Program-made: the position numbers and the translations under genes
Shown here: positions 56,779-63,585 of the stretch, in pieces
Numbering within the stretch: the first letter of the stretch is position 1
Layout of the letters: every line of letters begins with the position of its first letter
IMG/VR virus record: IMGVR_UViG_3300012582_000004
Location: 283,858-347,857 of that record
DNA length: 64,000 nt
Strand: one strand, 5' to 3'
DNA from: a virus
The notes under the pieces: generated by a model
Told to the model about the DNA's origin: nothing
The model's database searches: none
What the model saw: only the letters and a program-made list of their open reading frames with translations

Positions 56779-57081
56779 TTAGAGTAATTTATCTATTTTT
56801 TCTTTTCTAATTTGAGATTTAGTTTTAAATTGAGTTTCTTTATATGGTGTTCCACCCCAGAAAATTGTTACAAATAAAAATTGTATATCATGATGGTAAC
56901 CATCGTAATAAGCACTATATCTTTCAAATTTATGCAATTTGAACTCAAATACAATAGATAAATAATCTATGCAATACCATTTATTGTTAAAAATATATGA
57001 TTGTGCTAACCAATGTGTATGCCCACCATATTTTTTATATCTTCTATTAAATACATCTATACCATGTTTAAAAAATTTCAT
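56779..57081 (-). CDS. hypothetical protein with RKEKIDKLL tail, 100 aa
   Basis: Aromatic and histidine-rich (GGHTHWLAQSYIF, YYDGYHHDIQF) beta-like protein with the tail SQIRKEKIDKLL. Overlaps the upstream gene by 4 bases. Confidence 0.7.
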   Translation of the reverse strand: MKFFKHGIDVFNRRYKKYGGHTHWLAQSYIFNNKWYCIDYLSIVFEFKLHKFERYSAYYDGYHHDIQFLFVTIFWGGTPYKETQFKTKSQIRKEKIDKLL

Positions 57082-57761
57082 ACTTTACATTCATTTAAGA
57101 AATAATCAATCAATGCTCTTTTTTCCCATTTTTTATAAGTATTAATATTTAGATGCTCCGCAACCAAAGAAAGAAATAAAATTTTCTTTCTTTCTGATAC
57201 ATCTAAAATAGTTTCTTCTATAAATAAGTAATAAATACAACCAAAAAGATAATATTCCATATCACTTATTACATCTATACCAGCCGTATAGTAATTAACG
57301 TATGATGGCTTCTTCTTACTTTCACATACATAATTTAATATGTATTTAGCATAATTATAACTACTCGATTCTCTTACTTTTTTCCATTTAGCTAAATTTT
57401 CTTTATTATCTTCAATAAATCCTGTTTTTGTATTCATTGTTGATTTACCCTTTAATCTATGCAAAATATCCCATCTATCATTATTAAAATATGTATTAGA
57501 TAAATCAGTTTCTATAAAAATATCAAGTAATTTTTTAATTCTTTTTGTCGAATTTTTAATTATAATTTCTACACCACCATAGATATTTTGTTGAGAAGAA
57601 CAAATATCAATCATTCTAACAGAAATAATATAATTTTCAAACAAGCTCATTTTTAAAAACATCTCACTATCAAAATAAAGTAGTCCTATACCTTTAAATG
57701 AATTATTTGAGATTATATCATACAACTTTACAAACTCTTTGCTACGAGGAATACTTTTCAT
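57078..57761 (-). CDS. hypothetical protein, 227 aa (paralogue of 19367 and 20055)
   Basis: C-terminal LVAEHLNINTYKKWEKRALI matches LIADKLGIQNYKQWCRR and LIAERLEVYSYKKWCRR of the genes at 19367 and 20055. Also shares NYAKYILNYV with their SLFLLDY region. Helical. Function unknown. Confidence 0.72.
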   Translation of the reverse strand: MKSIPRSKEFVKLYDIISNNSFKGIGLLYFDSEMFLKMSLFENYIISVRMIDICSSQQNIYGGVEIIIKNSTKRIKKLLDIFIETDLSNTYFNNDRWDILHRLKGKSTMNTKTGFIEDNKENLAKWKKVRESSSYNYAKYILNYVCESKKKPSYVNYYTAGIDVISDMEYYLFGCIYYLFIEETILDVSERKKILFLSLVAEHLNINTYKKWEKRALIDYFLNECKV

Positions 57762-58045
57762 GACATACTAGCAATTTTTTCAAGCAACAATCTAAAATTA
57801 AGAAGAAAGTTTTTTACACTTTTATAAGAAGAGCAACAATCTATTTTATCAATTAAATGTGTTAAAAATATAATCTGTTCTTCTTCAGGCTTAGATTTAA
57901 CTTCATTTAACAGCATTGATAATTGACTATTATTTAAATCTAATATTAACTTAGCATTATCTAAAATTTTAGGCATATATTCCACACGTATATCTCTCCT
58001 CTTATTTATGACTATAGTTAAGTCATTATCAAAACAGTCATTCAT
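57758..58045 (-). CDS. hypothetical protein, 95 aa (paralogue of 15682 and 16339)
   Basis: LNEVKSKPEEEQIIFLTHLID and the ending LLNFRLLLEKIASMS mark it as a member of the family that flanks denV. Overlaps the next gene by 4 bases. Confidence 0.7.
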   Translation of the reverse strand: MNDCFDNDLTIVINKRRDIRVEYMPKILDNAKLILDLNNSQLSMLLNEVKSKPEEEQIIFLTHLIDKIDCCSSYKSVKNFLLNFRLLLEKIASMS

Positions 58046-58165
58046 AGTTTATTATTTTTATATTCTATAAATGTAGATAAAACTTCACACATCTCCAAAT
58101 AAAATAAATCATTTTTTAAATATAATCGTTAATAGTAATGTTAGATTGTGTAGTTCGATGTATAT

Positions 58166-58579
58166 ATGAATAGAATTATGGATTTATTGATTAATATAAT
58201 AAGAGGTTTTAACAGTTTTATTTCTCCACAAAAGAAATCAAATCGTTATAATACCCCATTAAATGCTAATAATATTGTATGGTCTGTTGTACCACAATTT
58301 ATTTTTAATATTAAAGAAAATAGGATAATTACAAGTTTTAATGATCCGCTATGGCTTGATAAAGATAATAATATCAAAAATGAAGTCATTACTTATAGAG
58401 TTGATGATTCTAATAGAGAAGAATTAATAAAAAAAATAAATCGTTCAAAATTTACAATTGTATATAAATTTGAGGAAACTGAATGGAAAATGCTTTTATT
58501 AGAAGATTTTACGAACCATCCTAAATACAATTCTGAAAAAAGAAGATTTTTAATTGCAAATTTTATTGAGTTGACATAA
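58166..58579 (+). CDS. hypothetical protein, 137 aa
   Basis: N-terminal amphipathic helix (MDLLINIIRGFNSF) then a mixed domain with ITYRVDDSNREELIKKI. Not recognised. Confidence 0.68.
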   Translation: MNRIMDLLINIIRGFNSFISPQKKSNRYNTPLNANNIVWSVVPQFIFNIKENRIITSFNDPLWLDKDNNIKNEVITYRVDDSNREELIKKINRSKFTIVYKFEETEWKMLLLEDFTNHPKYNSEKRRFLIANFIELT

Positions 58580-58628
58580 CATTTTTCATTTTTATACGTT
58601 TAAAAGATATAACTTAAATAATAATATT

Positions 58629-58844
58629 ATGAATGTGTTAGATGTATTAGGTATCAATAAGTATAAAGGATTACTTAACAAATTAAAAGAAGCTCGTATT
58701 TATAAAGAGGATGGTGTATTGAAAGCTCATGTAAAAATGAATGATGATACTGAGTTCACATCACCTTTAACAAATTATAAAGCAATTGTAGATGCAATTG
58801 CTAGAAGTAAAGATGTTGATACTGAAGTTAAAGCTAAAAAATAA
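58629..58844 (+). CDS. hypothetical protein, 71 aa
   Basis: MNVLDVLGINKYKGLLNKLK, beta-strands with KAHVKMNDDTEF, basic end. Not recognised. Ends 10 bases before the GTG of the next gene. Confidence 0.68.
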   Translation: MNVLDVLGINKYKGLLNKLKEARIYKEDGVLKAHVKMNDDTEFTSPLTNYKAIVDAIARSKDVDTEVKAKK

Positions 58845-58854
58845 CATAAAGCAC

Positions 58855-59118
58855 GTGTTAAACTTAAAAGAACTTGAATCTAAATTAGATACAGCATTAT
58901 CTAAAGAGACTTCCGAAAGTTTAATATCTTGGTTAAGAATAAAACGACAAAACAAAACTAAAAAATATATGAAACTAACATTAACTAACATATTTATGGT
59001 ACTCGCACTTGTATTAGTGCTCGTACTTGTTTTTAAATTAGCATTATCATTCTTACCTTATCTATTAATTGGTGGTGTGATTTATTTTGTATATAAAGGT
59101 TTTAAAAATAGGTTTTAA
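58855..59118 (+). CDS. hypothetical membrane protein, 87 aa, GTG start
   Basis: GTG at 58855 is the best start: it follows the upstream stop by 10 bases and gives the soluble helical part LKELESKLDTALSKETSESL. An ATG at 58792 overlaps the previous gene by 53 bases; an ATG at 58969 would leave only the membrane part (MKLTLTNIF...). The C-terminal half has one or two hydrophobic helices. Confidence 0.58.
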   Translation: MLNLKELESKLDTALSKETSESLISWLRIKRQNKTKKYMKLTLTNIFMVLALVLVLVLVFKLALSFLPYLLIGGVIYFVYKGFKNRF

Positions 59119-59127
59119 AAATCATAA

Positions 59128-59240
59128 ACAATCTTATAAATGTTCGTATGCTAATGAGACACCTTACGCCTCCACTGCATACATTGACAGTTTCCTCACT
59201 CTATCCGAAAGCCCTCGAAGCAAACGGAATGTTTTAAAAG
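59128..59240. other. G+C-richer non-coding stretch next to the tRNA, partly self-complementary
   Basis: Contains GTATGC/GCATAC arms (about 59146-59184) with a GAG/CTC inner stem, and is clearly less AT-rich than its surroundings. No intact tRNA was found in it. It may be a decayed tRNA or a separate small RNA. Confidence 0.35.
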
Positions 59241-59314
59241 TGCTGTGGAGCAGATTTGAACCGCTCTATTCTACCATATCAGAGTAGTGTGTTAACCGAA
59301 TACAACCACACAGC
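59241..59314 (-). tRNA. tRNA-Ile(GAT), slightly degenerate
   Basis: 74 bases on the minus strand. Acceptor GCTGTG/CACAGC with a T-C mismatch at the seventh pair; D-stem TGT/ACA with a mismatched first pair and a D-loop ATTCGGTTA; anticodon stem CTACT/GGTAG with loop CTGATAT (anticodon GAT); 5-base variable loop; T-stem AGCGG/CTGCT with perfect T-loop TTCAAAT; discriminator A. No CCA encoded. The unusual G at position 8 and two mismatches leave doubt about function. Confidence 0.62.
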
Positions 59315-59340
59315 TTTAGGCGTCCAACCTAATTTCATTA

Positions 59341-59365
59341 AAAACCCTGTCAAGCAGGGTTTTTT
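59341..59365. terminator. bidirectional Rho-independent terminator
   Basis: AACCCTG/CAGGGTT stem with TCAAG loop and T-runs on both sides, between the minus-strand gene ending at 59388 and the tRNA. Confidence 0.8.
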
Positions 59366-59387
59366 CGTTTATAATATAAAATGTGAA

Positions 59388-59729
59388 TTAAATTTCGCCA
59401 ATTATTTTATTTCTATATTCGGCTTTACTAATAACTGTGTTAGTTTTTTCTATGGCATTTTCCATTCTTTCAATACCAAATATTTGATATGCTCTTATAT
59501 TAGTTATTTTTTTAACTAATATTTTTTTTGTCTCTGTATAAAAATTATGATAGCTACTAAGACAAACAAAATTAGGACCAATATACATATAAAAATAATG
59601 TGGCGCATCATCGAAAAAATCCTCTAATGATTTATGTGAATTTTCTTGAACATACTTCTTACCAAATATGCTATAAAATAGCCATTTTGGATGTCCATAT
59701 AATTCAGTTTGTGGTTGCATTTTTCCCAT
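59388..59729 (-). CDS. hypothetical protein, 113 aa
   Basis: Start at ATG 59729 or 59720 (MQPQTELYG). Aromatic middle (DDAPHYFYMYIGPNFVC), helical C-terminus. Overlaps the upstream gene. Not recognised. Confidence 0.68.
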   Translation of the reverse strand: MGKMQPQTELYGHPKWLFYSIFGKKYVQENSHKSLEDFFDDAPHYFYMYIGPNFVCLSSYHNFYTETKKILVKKITNIRAYQIFGIERMENAIEKTNTVISKAEYRNKIIGEI

Positions 59730-60039
59730 CAATTTTTTTCTTAATTAAATTTCTTATTTTTAACTCTTTTGATAAGTCTTTATTTTCTATTGCTCTCATT
59801 AAGAATCTAAACATAGAATAAAATGTATCAACACTTTCAATTTTAGCCATAGCATCCTCATATGCTTGTGCTGCAATTTTTCTACATTTATTTTCTTCTA
59901 AAACCAAATGTTCTATATCTAAATCACCACCACCATTTAAGTACTTAGTAACATAAGATAGCAAAGAATTAGACTTTTCTGAATAATGCTCATTTATTTT
60001 AATTAATTCTAATATTTCATTAATCTCTGACTGTTCCAT
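59704..60039 (-). CDS. hypothetical helical protein, 111 aa
   Basis: Helical throughout with basic end (RNLIKKKIDGKNA). Overlaps both neighbours by about 20 bases. Not recognised. Confidence 0.68.
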   Translation of the reverse strand: MEQSEINEILELIKINEHYSEKSNSLLSYVTKYLNGGGDLDIEHLVLEENKCRKIAAQAYEDAMAKIESVDTFYSMFRFLMRAIENKDLSKELKIRNLIKKKIDGKNATTN

Positions 60040-60310
60040 AATCTAATATTCTATTTTTTAATTGCTCCGATCTTTCATAATCACCTCTTTCAATTGAATT
60101 GTATAATTGATGAAATAGAAAATATGTTTCAATTAATATTATACTTTTAATTTCTATAATAAGCATAGATTGCTTTTTTTCTATATTCATTAAATGTTTT
60201 TCGTTATTTTTATTTGATTCAATTTTCAAATCTGTAGCAATTTGTTTATATAAATTGAACACTTTTATTTTTTCTAAAACTTCGATAATTTCTTCGTTTG
60301 TTATTTTCAT
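60020..60310 (-). CDS. hypothetical coiled-coil protein, 96 aa
   Basis: Almost entirely helical (VLEKIKVFNLYKQIATDLKI). A distant relative of the gene at 59704 is possible. Overlaps the neighbours by 20 and 4 bases. Confidence 0.66.
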   Translation of the reverse strand: MKITNEEIIEVLEKIKVFNLYKQIATDLKIESNKNNEKHLMNIEKKQSMLIIEIKSIILIETYFLFHQLYNSIERGDYERSEQLKNRILDYGTVRD

Positions 60311-60729
60311 TGAATCTTATAGTTAAATTTACCATCAACATATTTAACTCTATACTCATCTTCACCAAATAAAACCGCAAATATTCCTTCATCACCTAAT
60401 ATTTCTTCACATTCTATTAATAAATCAGAACCATTTTCAATTTCTTCATTTTTAATTTTATCTAATAAATCTTTTGGAAAATTATTGGGTAATGAAATCA
60501 CTTTTAAATTGTATAATCCATTGACTATATAATCTTGTAAAGCGGGGATCAACATGTTAGCATTTAAAGAATTCCATTCCACTTGCTCATTTATTATATT
60601 TGGAAATAATGTCAAATCTCCAATTTTTGATTGCTCTAATTCGGATACTAAAAATGGCATAGGTACTAAGACTAATTTGACTTTAAGCCAGAATTTATTA
60701 TCAAAACTATTGACTTTTTTAATTTTCAT
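60307..60729 (-). CDS. hypothetical acidic protein, 140 aa
   Basis: Alpha/beta; NEEIENGSDLLIECEEILGD is acidic. First gene of the 60729-59388 unit; a -7-like TATATTTG occurs upstream. Not recognised. Confidence 0.7.
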   Translation of the reverse strand: MKIKKVNSFDNKFWLKVKLVLVPMPFLVSELEQSKIGDLTLFPNIINEQVEWNSLNANMLIPALQDYIVNGLYNLKVISLPNNFPKDLLDKIKNEEIENGSDLLIECEEILGDEGIFAVLFGEDEYRVKYVDGKFNYKIQ

Positions 60730-60795
60730 ATTAAACTTTTAATGAATCTATCAAATATACCAATAAATGTGCGAAATTACAAGAAAAATTAATAA

Positions 60796-60803
60796 TATAT
60801 AAT
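60796..60803 (+). promoter_or_regulatory. late-type promoter octamer TATATAAT
   Basis: TATATAAT 2 bases before the ATG at 60806. Confidence 0.45.
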
Positions 60804-60805
60804 CT

Positions 60806-61234
60806 ATGAAATATTTTAGAACATTTGAACTATTTGATTCTGATGAATTGAAAGCTCAACACGAGATAGAATTTATTAAAGGAGAAATTGATAAAAATGA
60901 AATAACTAAAGGTGGTATACAACTATCTGATGCTATAGCATTAAATAATGCCATTATAGCTGAAGTTCCAGTATTTGCTTATGGAAGTCCCAATGTTCAG
61001 AGTGATTTCATATCATATGAATTTAAACACGATGATATTAAATTTTTAATTGGTATTTCAACAGAAGCTAAGAACGTTGATAAATTTCCTACAGTTGTTA
61101 AAATTATGGTTAATGATGTAGAAGATAAAGTGAAATCAAATGTATTCGATTTTACTGGTTTAATTGGACAATTATTAATTTTTCAAAGAGAATTTGAAGG
61201 AAATATTACAAAAATTATTCCCCAAAATAATTAA
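60806..61234 (+). CDS. protein with MKYFRTFELF motif, 142 aa
   Basis: MKYFRTFELFDSDELKAQHE start, then an alpha/beta domain (DDIKFLIGISTEAKNVDKFP). DDIKFLIG recalls NDIKFLIG in the protein at 42260. Followed by a terminator. Function unknown. Confidence 0.72.
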   Translation: MKYFRTFELFDSDELKAQHEIEFIKGEIDKNEITKGGIQLSDAIALNNAIIAEVPVFAYGSPNVQSDFISYEFKHDDIKFLIGISTEAKNVDKFPTVVKIMVNDVEDKVKSNVFDFTGLIGQLLIFQREFEGNITKIIPQNN

Positions 61235-61235
61235 T

Positions 61236-61252
61236 AAAAAAGGGCTTTTTTA
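61236..61252. terminator. bidirectional terminator
   Basis: A 12-bp stem TTAATAAAAAAG/CTTTTTTATTAA closes on a short loop between convergent genes ending at 61234 and 61253. Confidence 0.65.
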
Positions 61253-61501
61253 TTAATTTATTTTTTCAAATCTATCTTCAATTAAATTAATTGCTTGATT
61301 ATCAGATAAGTATAAAAGTTCTTCTATACTGATTCTTAAATCACTATTTTTTAAATCCATTTCTAATTGTTCTGATGCTATTTCATATGCATCTTCAAAT
61401 GGATAACCTTTTGGAAATAATGCTATATTTACTGTATCATGCTGTTTTTTTATTTGTTCTGCACGAATTTTAAGGTAAATTTGCTTATGTTTATCTTCCA
61501 T
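61253..61501 (-). CDS. hypothetical helical protein, 82 aa
   Basis: Charged and helical; FPKGYPFEDAYEIASEQLEM. Promoter at 61506-61537 ends 4 bases before the ATG. Not recognised. Confidence 0.68.
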   Translation of the reverse strand: MEDKHKQIYLKIRAEQIKKQHDTVNIALFPKGYPFEDAYEIASEQLEMDLKNSDLRISIEELLYLSDNQAINLIEDRFEKIN

Positions 61502-61505
61502 ATTA

Positions 61506-61537
61506 CAAAGTTAATGAAAATATTTATTTTTTCCAAA
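61506..61537 (-). promoter_or_regulatory. Bacteroidota-type promoter
   Basis: TAACTTTG (-7, 61506-61513) and TTTG (-33, 61534-61537) on the minus strand. Confidence 0.62.
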
Positions 61538-61557
61538 TTGAAAGGAATATTTTTAGA

Positions 61558-61565
61558 TATATAAT
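61558..61565 (+). promoter_or_regulatory. late-type promoter octamer TATATAAT with long leader
   Basis: TATATAAT about 86 bases before the ATG at 61652. The leader holds the small hairpin AGTTA/TAACT (about 61600-61615). Confidence 0.4.
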
Positions 61566-61651
61566 TTTAACTATATGTTCTGAGCTTAAAAAGCTTTGGA
61601 GTTATTACGGTAACTAAAGAATATGTAGCCTAAAAAATAAGTTTAAGGACT

Positions 61652-62617
61652 ATGAACAAAACACACAACCAAAGTGTGCAGACTAATCCAACTGCATACA
61701 TCACAGTAAGAAAAGGTAGAGTTAAAATCTACGACAAAGAAAAACAACCATCAAAAATATACCTTCAAGGTGGTCAAGAATTTGAGGTAGAATTATTTAA
61801 TCCCACAACATCACATCAACTCGCAATTATTGAAATTAATGGTAAATTAATTTCTGATACTGGTATTGCATTAAAACCAGGTCAGCGTGTATATCTTGAA
61901 AGGTATTTAGATGTTGCTAAAAAATTTAAATTTGATACGTATGATGTTGAGTCAGGTAACGCTTCTGTCGAAAAAGCTATTGTACTTAATGGTAATATAA
62001 AAATTAAATTTTATGCAGAAACGTTAAAAACAAATTTAAATGTGAGTAATGGTTCATTTGGGCGTTTTAATAAGAAAAGAGTTGATGAAAAATGGTCACC
62101 AGTAATTGACACGACAACTATAGCACCATTGAATCTAACAGGAACTATTACTATTCCAACAAATACAAATACAATTAGTTGGGATAGCATTAATTTTAAT
62201 AGTGCTACAACTAATATTAACTCTACATCTACTAACTATGATTGGACAAATAATTGTACATTCACAACAAACAGTACAATAAATGTAGATTCTAATTTAT
62301 CAGATTTTAATTTAAATAGTACGATTGATTATTCGCCTGATAAAAAAAGTTTAGATATTGAATCTGAAAGTCCAACTAAAGAAGATGTAAAAATGAAAGA
62401 AACAGGAAGAGTTGAACAAGGTTCATCATCAAGCCAATCATTTGAATATATTGATATGGATTTCTCAACATTAGCTAATACTACAATAGAGTATCAAATA
62501 CTACCTTTATCAGAAAAAATAGTAGAGGCTAAGGATTTAAAAAACTATTGTACAGAATGTGGTAGAGGATTAAAACCAGAGTTTAAATTTTGCCCATCAT
62601 GTGGTACAAAAAATTAA
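61652..62617 (+). CDS. probable virion protein with C-terminal zinc ribbon, 321 aa
   Basis: N-terminal beta-rich domain (AYITVRKGRVKIYDKEKQPS, GGQEFEVELFNPTTSHQLAI), a long Ser/Thr/Asn-rich linker (about 140-230), and a C-terminal double CxxC zinc ribbon (YCTECGRGLKPEFKFCPSCG). The first domain resembles phage head or tail surface proteins. The flexible linker and free zinc ribbon suggest an exposed module. First gene of the apparent structural region. Confidence 0.68.
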   Translation: MNKTHNQSVQTNPTAYITVRKGRVKIYDKEKQPSKIYLQGGQEFEVELFNPTTSHQLAIIEINGKLISDTGIALKPGQRVYLERYLDVAKKFKFDTYDVESGNASVEKAIVLNGNIKIKFYAETLKTNLNVSNGSFGRFNKKRVDEKWSPVIDTTTIAPLNLTGTITIPTNTNTISWDSINFNSATTNINSTSTNYDWTNNCTFTTNSTINVDSNLSDFNLNSTIDYSPDKKSLDIESESPTKEDVKMKETGRVEQGSSSSQSFEYIDMDFSTLANTTIEYQILPLSEKIVEAKDLKNYCTECGRGLKPEFKFCPSCGTKN

Positions 62618-62620
62618 AGT

Positions 62621-62648
62621 AAAAGGCTTCTTAATAGAAGCCTTTTTT
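62621..62648. terminator. Rho-independent terminator
   Basis: AAAAGGCTTC/GAAGCCTTTT stem with eight Ts after the stop at 62617. Confidence 0.85.
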
Positions 62649-62651
62649 TTA

Positions 62652-62996
62652 TTATCCAAATATAATTAATTTTCTTTCTTTAGACTTCAATTCTTTGTAG
62701 TTAAGCATTAGATTTGCAACTTTAACAGTTTCATCAGCTAAACCATGTTCATCATTCTCATTGTATTTGATGGTTTTTAAATCATTCTTAAATTTAGAAA
62801 ATAATGTATGGTTTTTCTCAGTCATACCCATCCACAAAGATGCTTCATCCAAAGCAATTTTCATGTGTTCTTCGGTTCTTCCAAAATCTTTCTTTAAATA
62901 CCACATAACTACTGTTCTAGCACACTCGGCCAACACATTATTATTAACAAATAGTTTATCTAACCCATTCTTTGTAGGTTCGTAGAAAGTCTTCAT
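62652..62996 (-). CDS. hypothetical helical protein, 114 aa
   Basis: ATG at 62996 (MKTFYEPTKNG) is preferred to 63059, whose extension is AT-rich and crosses a late-type box. Helical, with RTEEHMKIALDEASLWMGM. Not recognised. Confidence 0.68.
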   Translation of the reverse strand: MKTFYEPTKNGLDKLFVNNNVLAECARTVVMWYLKKDFGRTEEHMKIALDEASLWMGMTEKNHTLFSKFKNDLKTIKYNENDEHGLADETVKVANLMLNYKELKSKERKLIIFG

Positions 62997-63018
62997 AAAG
63001 TTCTTATTTAATATATCA

Positions 63019-63026
63019 ATTATATA
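63019..63026 (-). promoter_or_regulatory. late-type promoter octamer TATATAAT
   Basis: On the minus strand, 22 bases upstream of the ATG at 62996. Confidence 0.4.
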
Positions 63027-63072
63027 TATTGAAAATTGAAATGTTTTAAAAATACACATTAATATTTTTTAT

Positions 63073-63492
63073 CTACATAATAGTGAATATTATTTCATAT
63101 TTCTTTTTACTAATTCTTATAATTCCAAATTTTAAATTCCCCCATTCAGTTTTAAATCCTGTTTCAAAGAATGGTATTGTATTTAATTCAATTTTTTCAG
63201 ACTTTATTTGAACATTATTTATAAAGAGAGAACCACATTTTATCAATTCTCACATTTCTCTTTTTGATGACACTATTTCAACGCTTTCAAGAATTTCGAA
63301 TAATTCTGGATAAATTGTAAATATACCATCATCGGTATAAATGTCTTCATCTATAATCCTTTTAGTGAATTCTAAAGAATTTAAATGTAAGTGTGATGCT
63401 ATACACAAAAATTCATATTTTTCAATATCTCGTGGCTTATTGAAAAATATGAATAGTTCATTTATTGGTAATTTACAATCAAAATGATTCAT
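63073..63492 (-). pseudogene. hypothetical protein gene interrupted by an in-frame TGA
   Basis: ATG 63492 (MNHFDCKLPINELF) runs to TGA 63250-63252 after VSSKREM. The same frame stays open for 58 more codons (ELIKCGSLFINNVQIKSEKI...) to TAG 63073. The downstream part looks like natural beta-rich protein and has no ATG near its start. REM-W-ELIKCG would be a smooth join, so a TGG-to-TGA change is likely. Compare 43492-43704. Confidence 0.6.
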
Positions 63493-63554
63493 GTGGATAA
63501 ATATAGATAAATAAAATAAGAAAACCAAAAATTATAGAAAAGATTCATTTTTAT

Positions 63555-63562
63555 ATATAAAC
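63555..63562 (+). promoter_or_regulatory. late-type promoter octamer TATATAAA
   Basis: TATATAAA 23 bases before the ATG at 63586. Confidence 0.45.
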
Positions 63563-63585
63563 TACTTAAAAATTGTATAATTTAA

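Noticed and set aside
59128-59240. Second intact tRNA beside tRNA-Ile
   Set aside because: No T-loop consensus or complete cloverleaf could be drawn on either strand.
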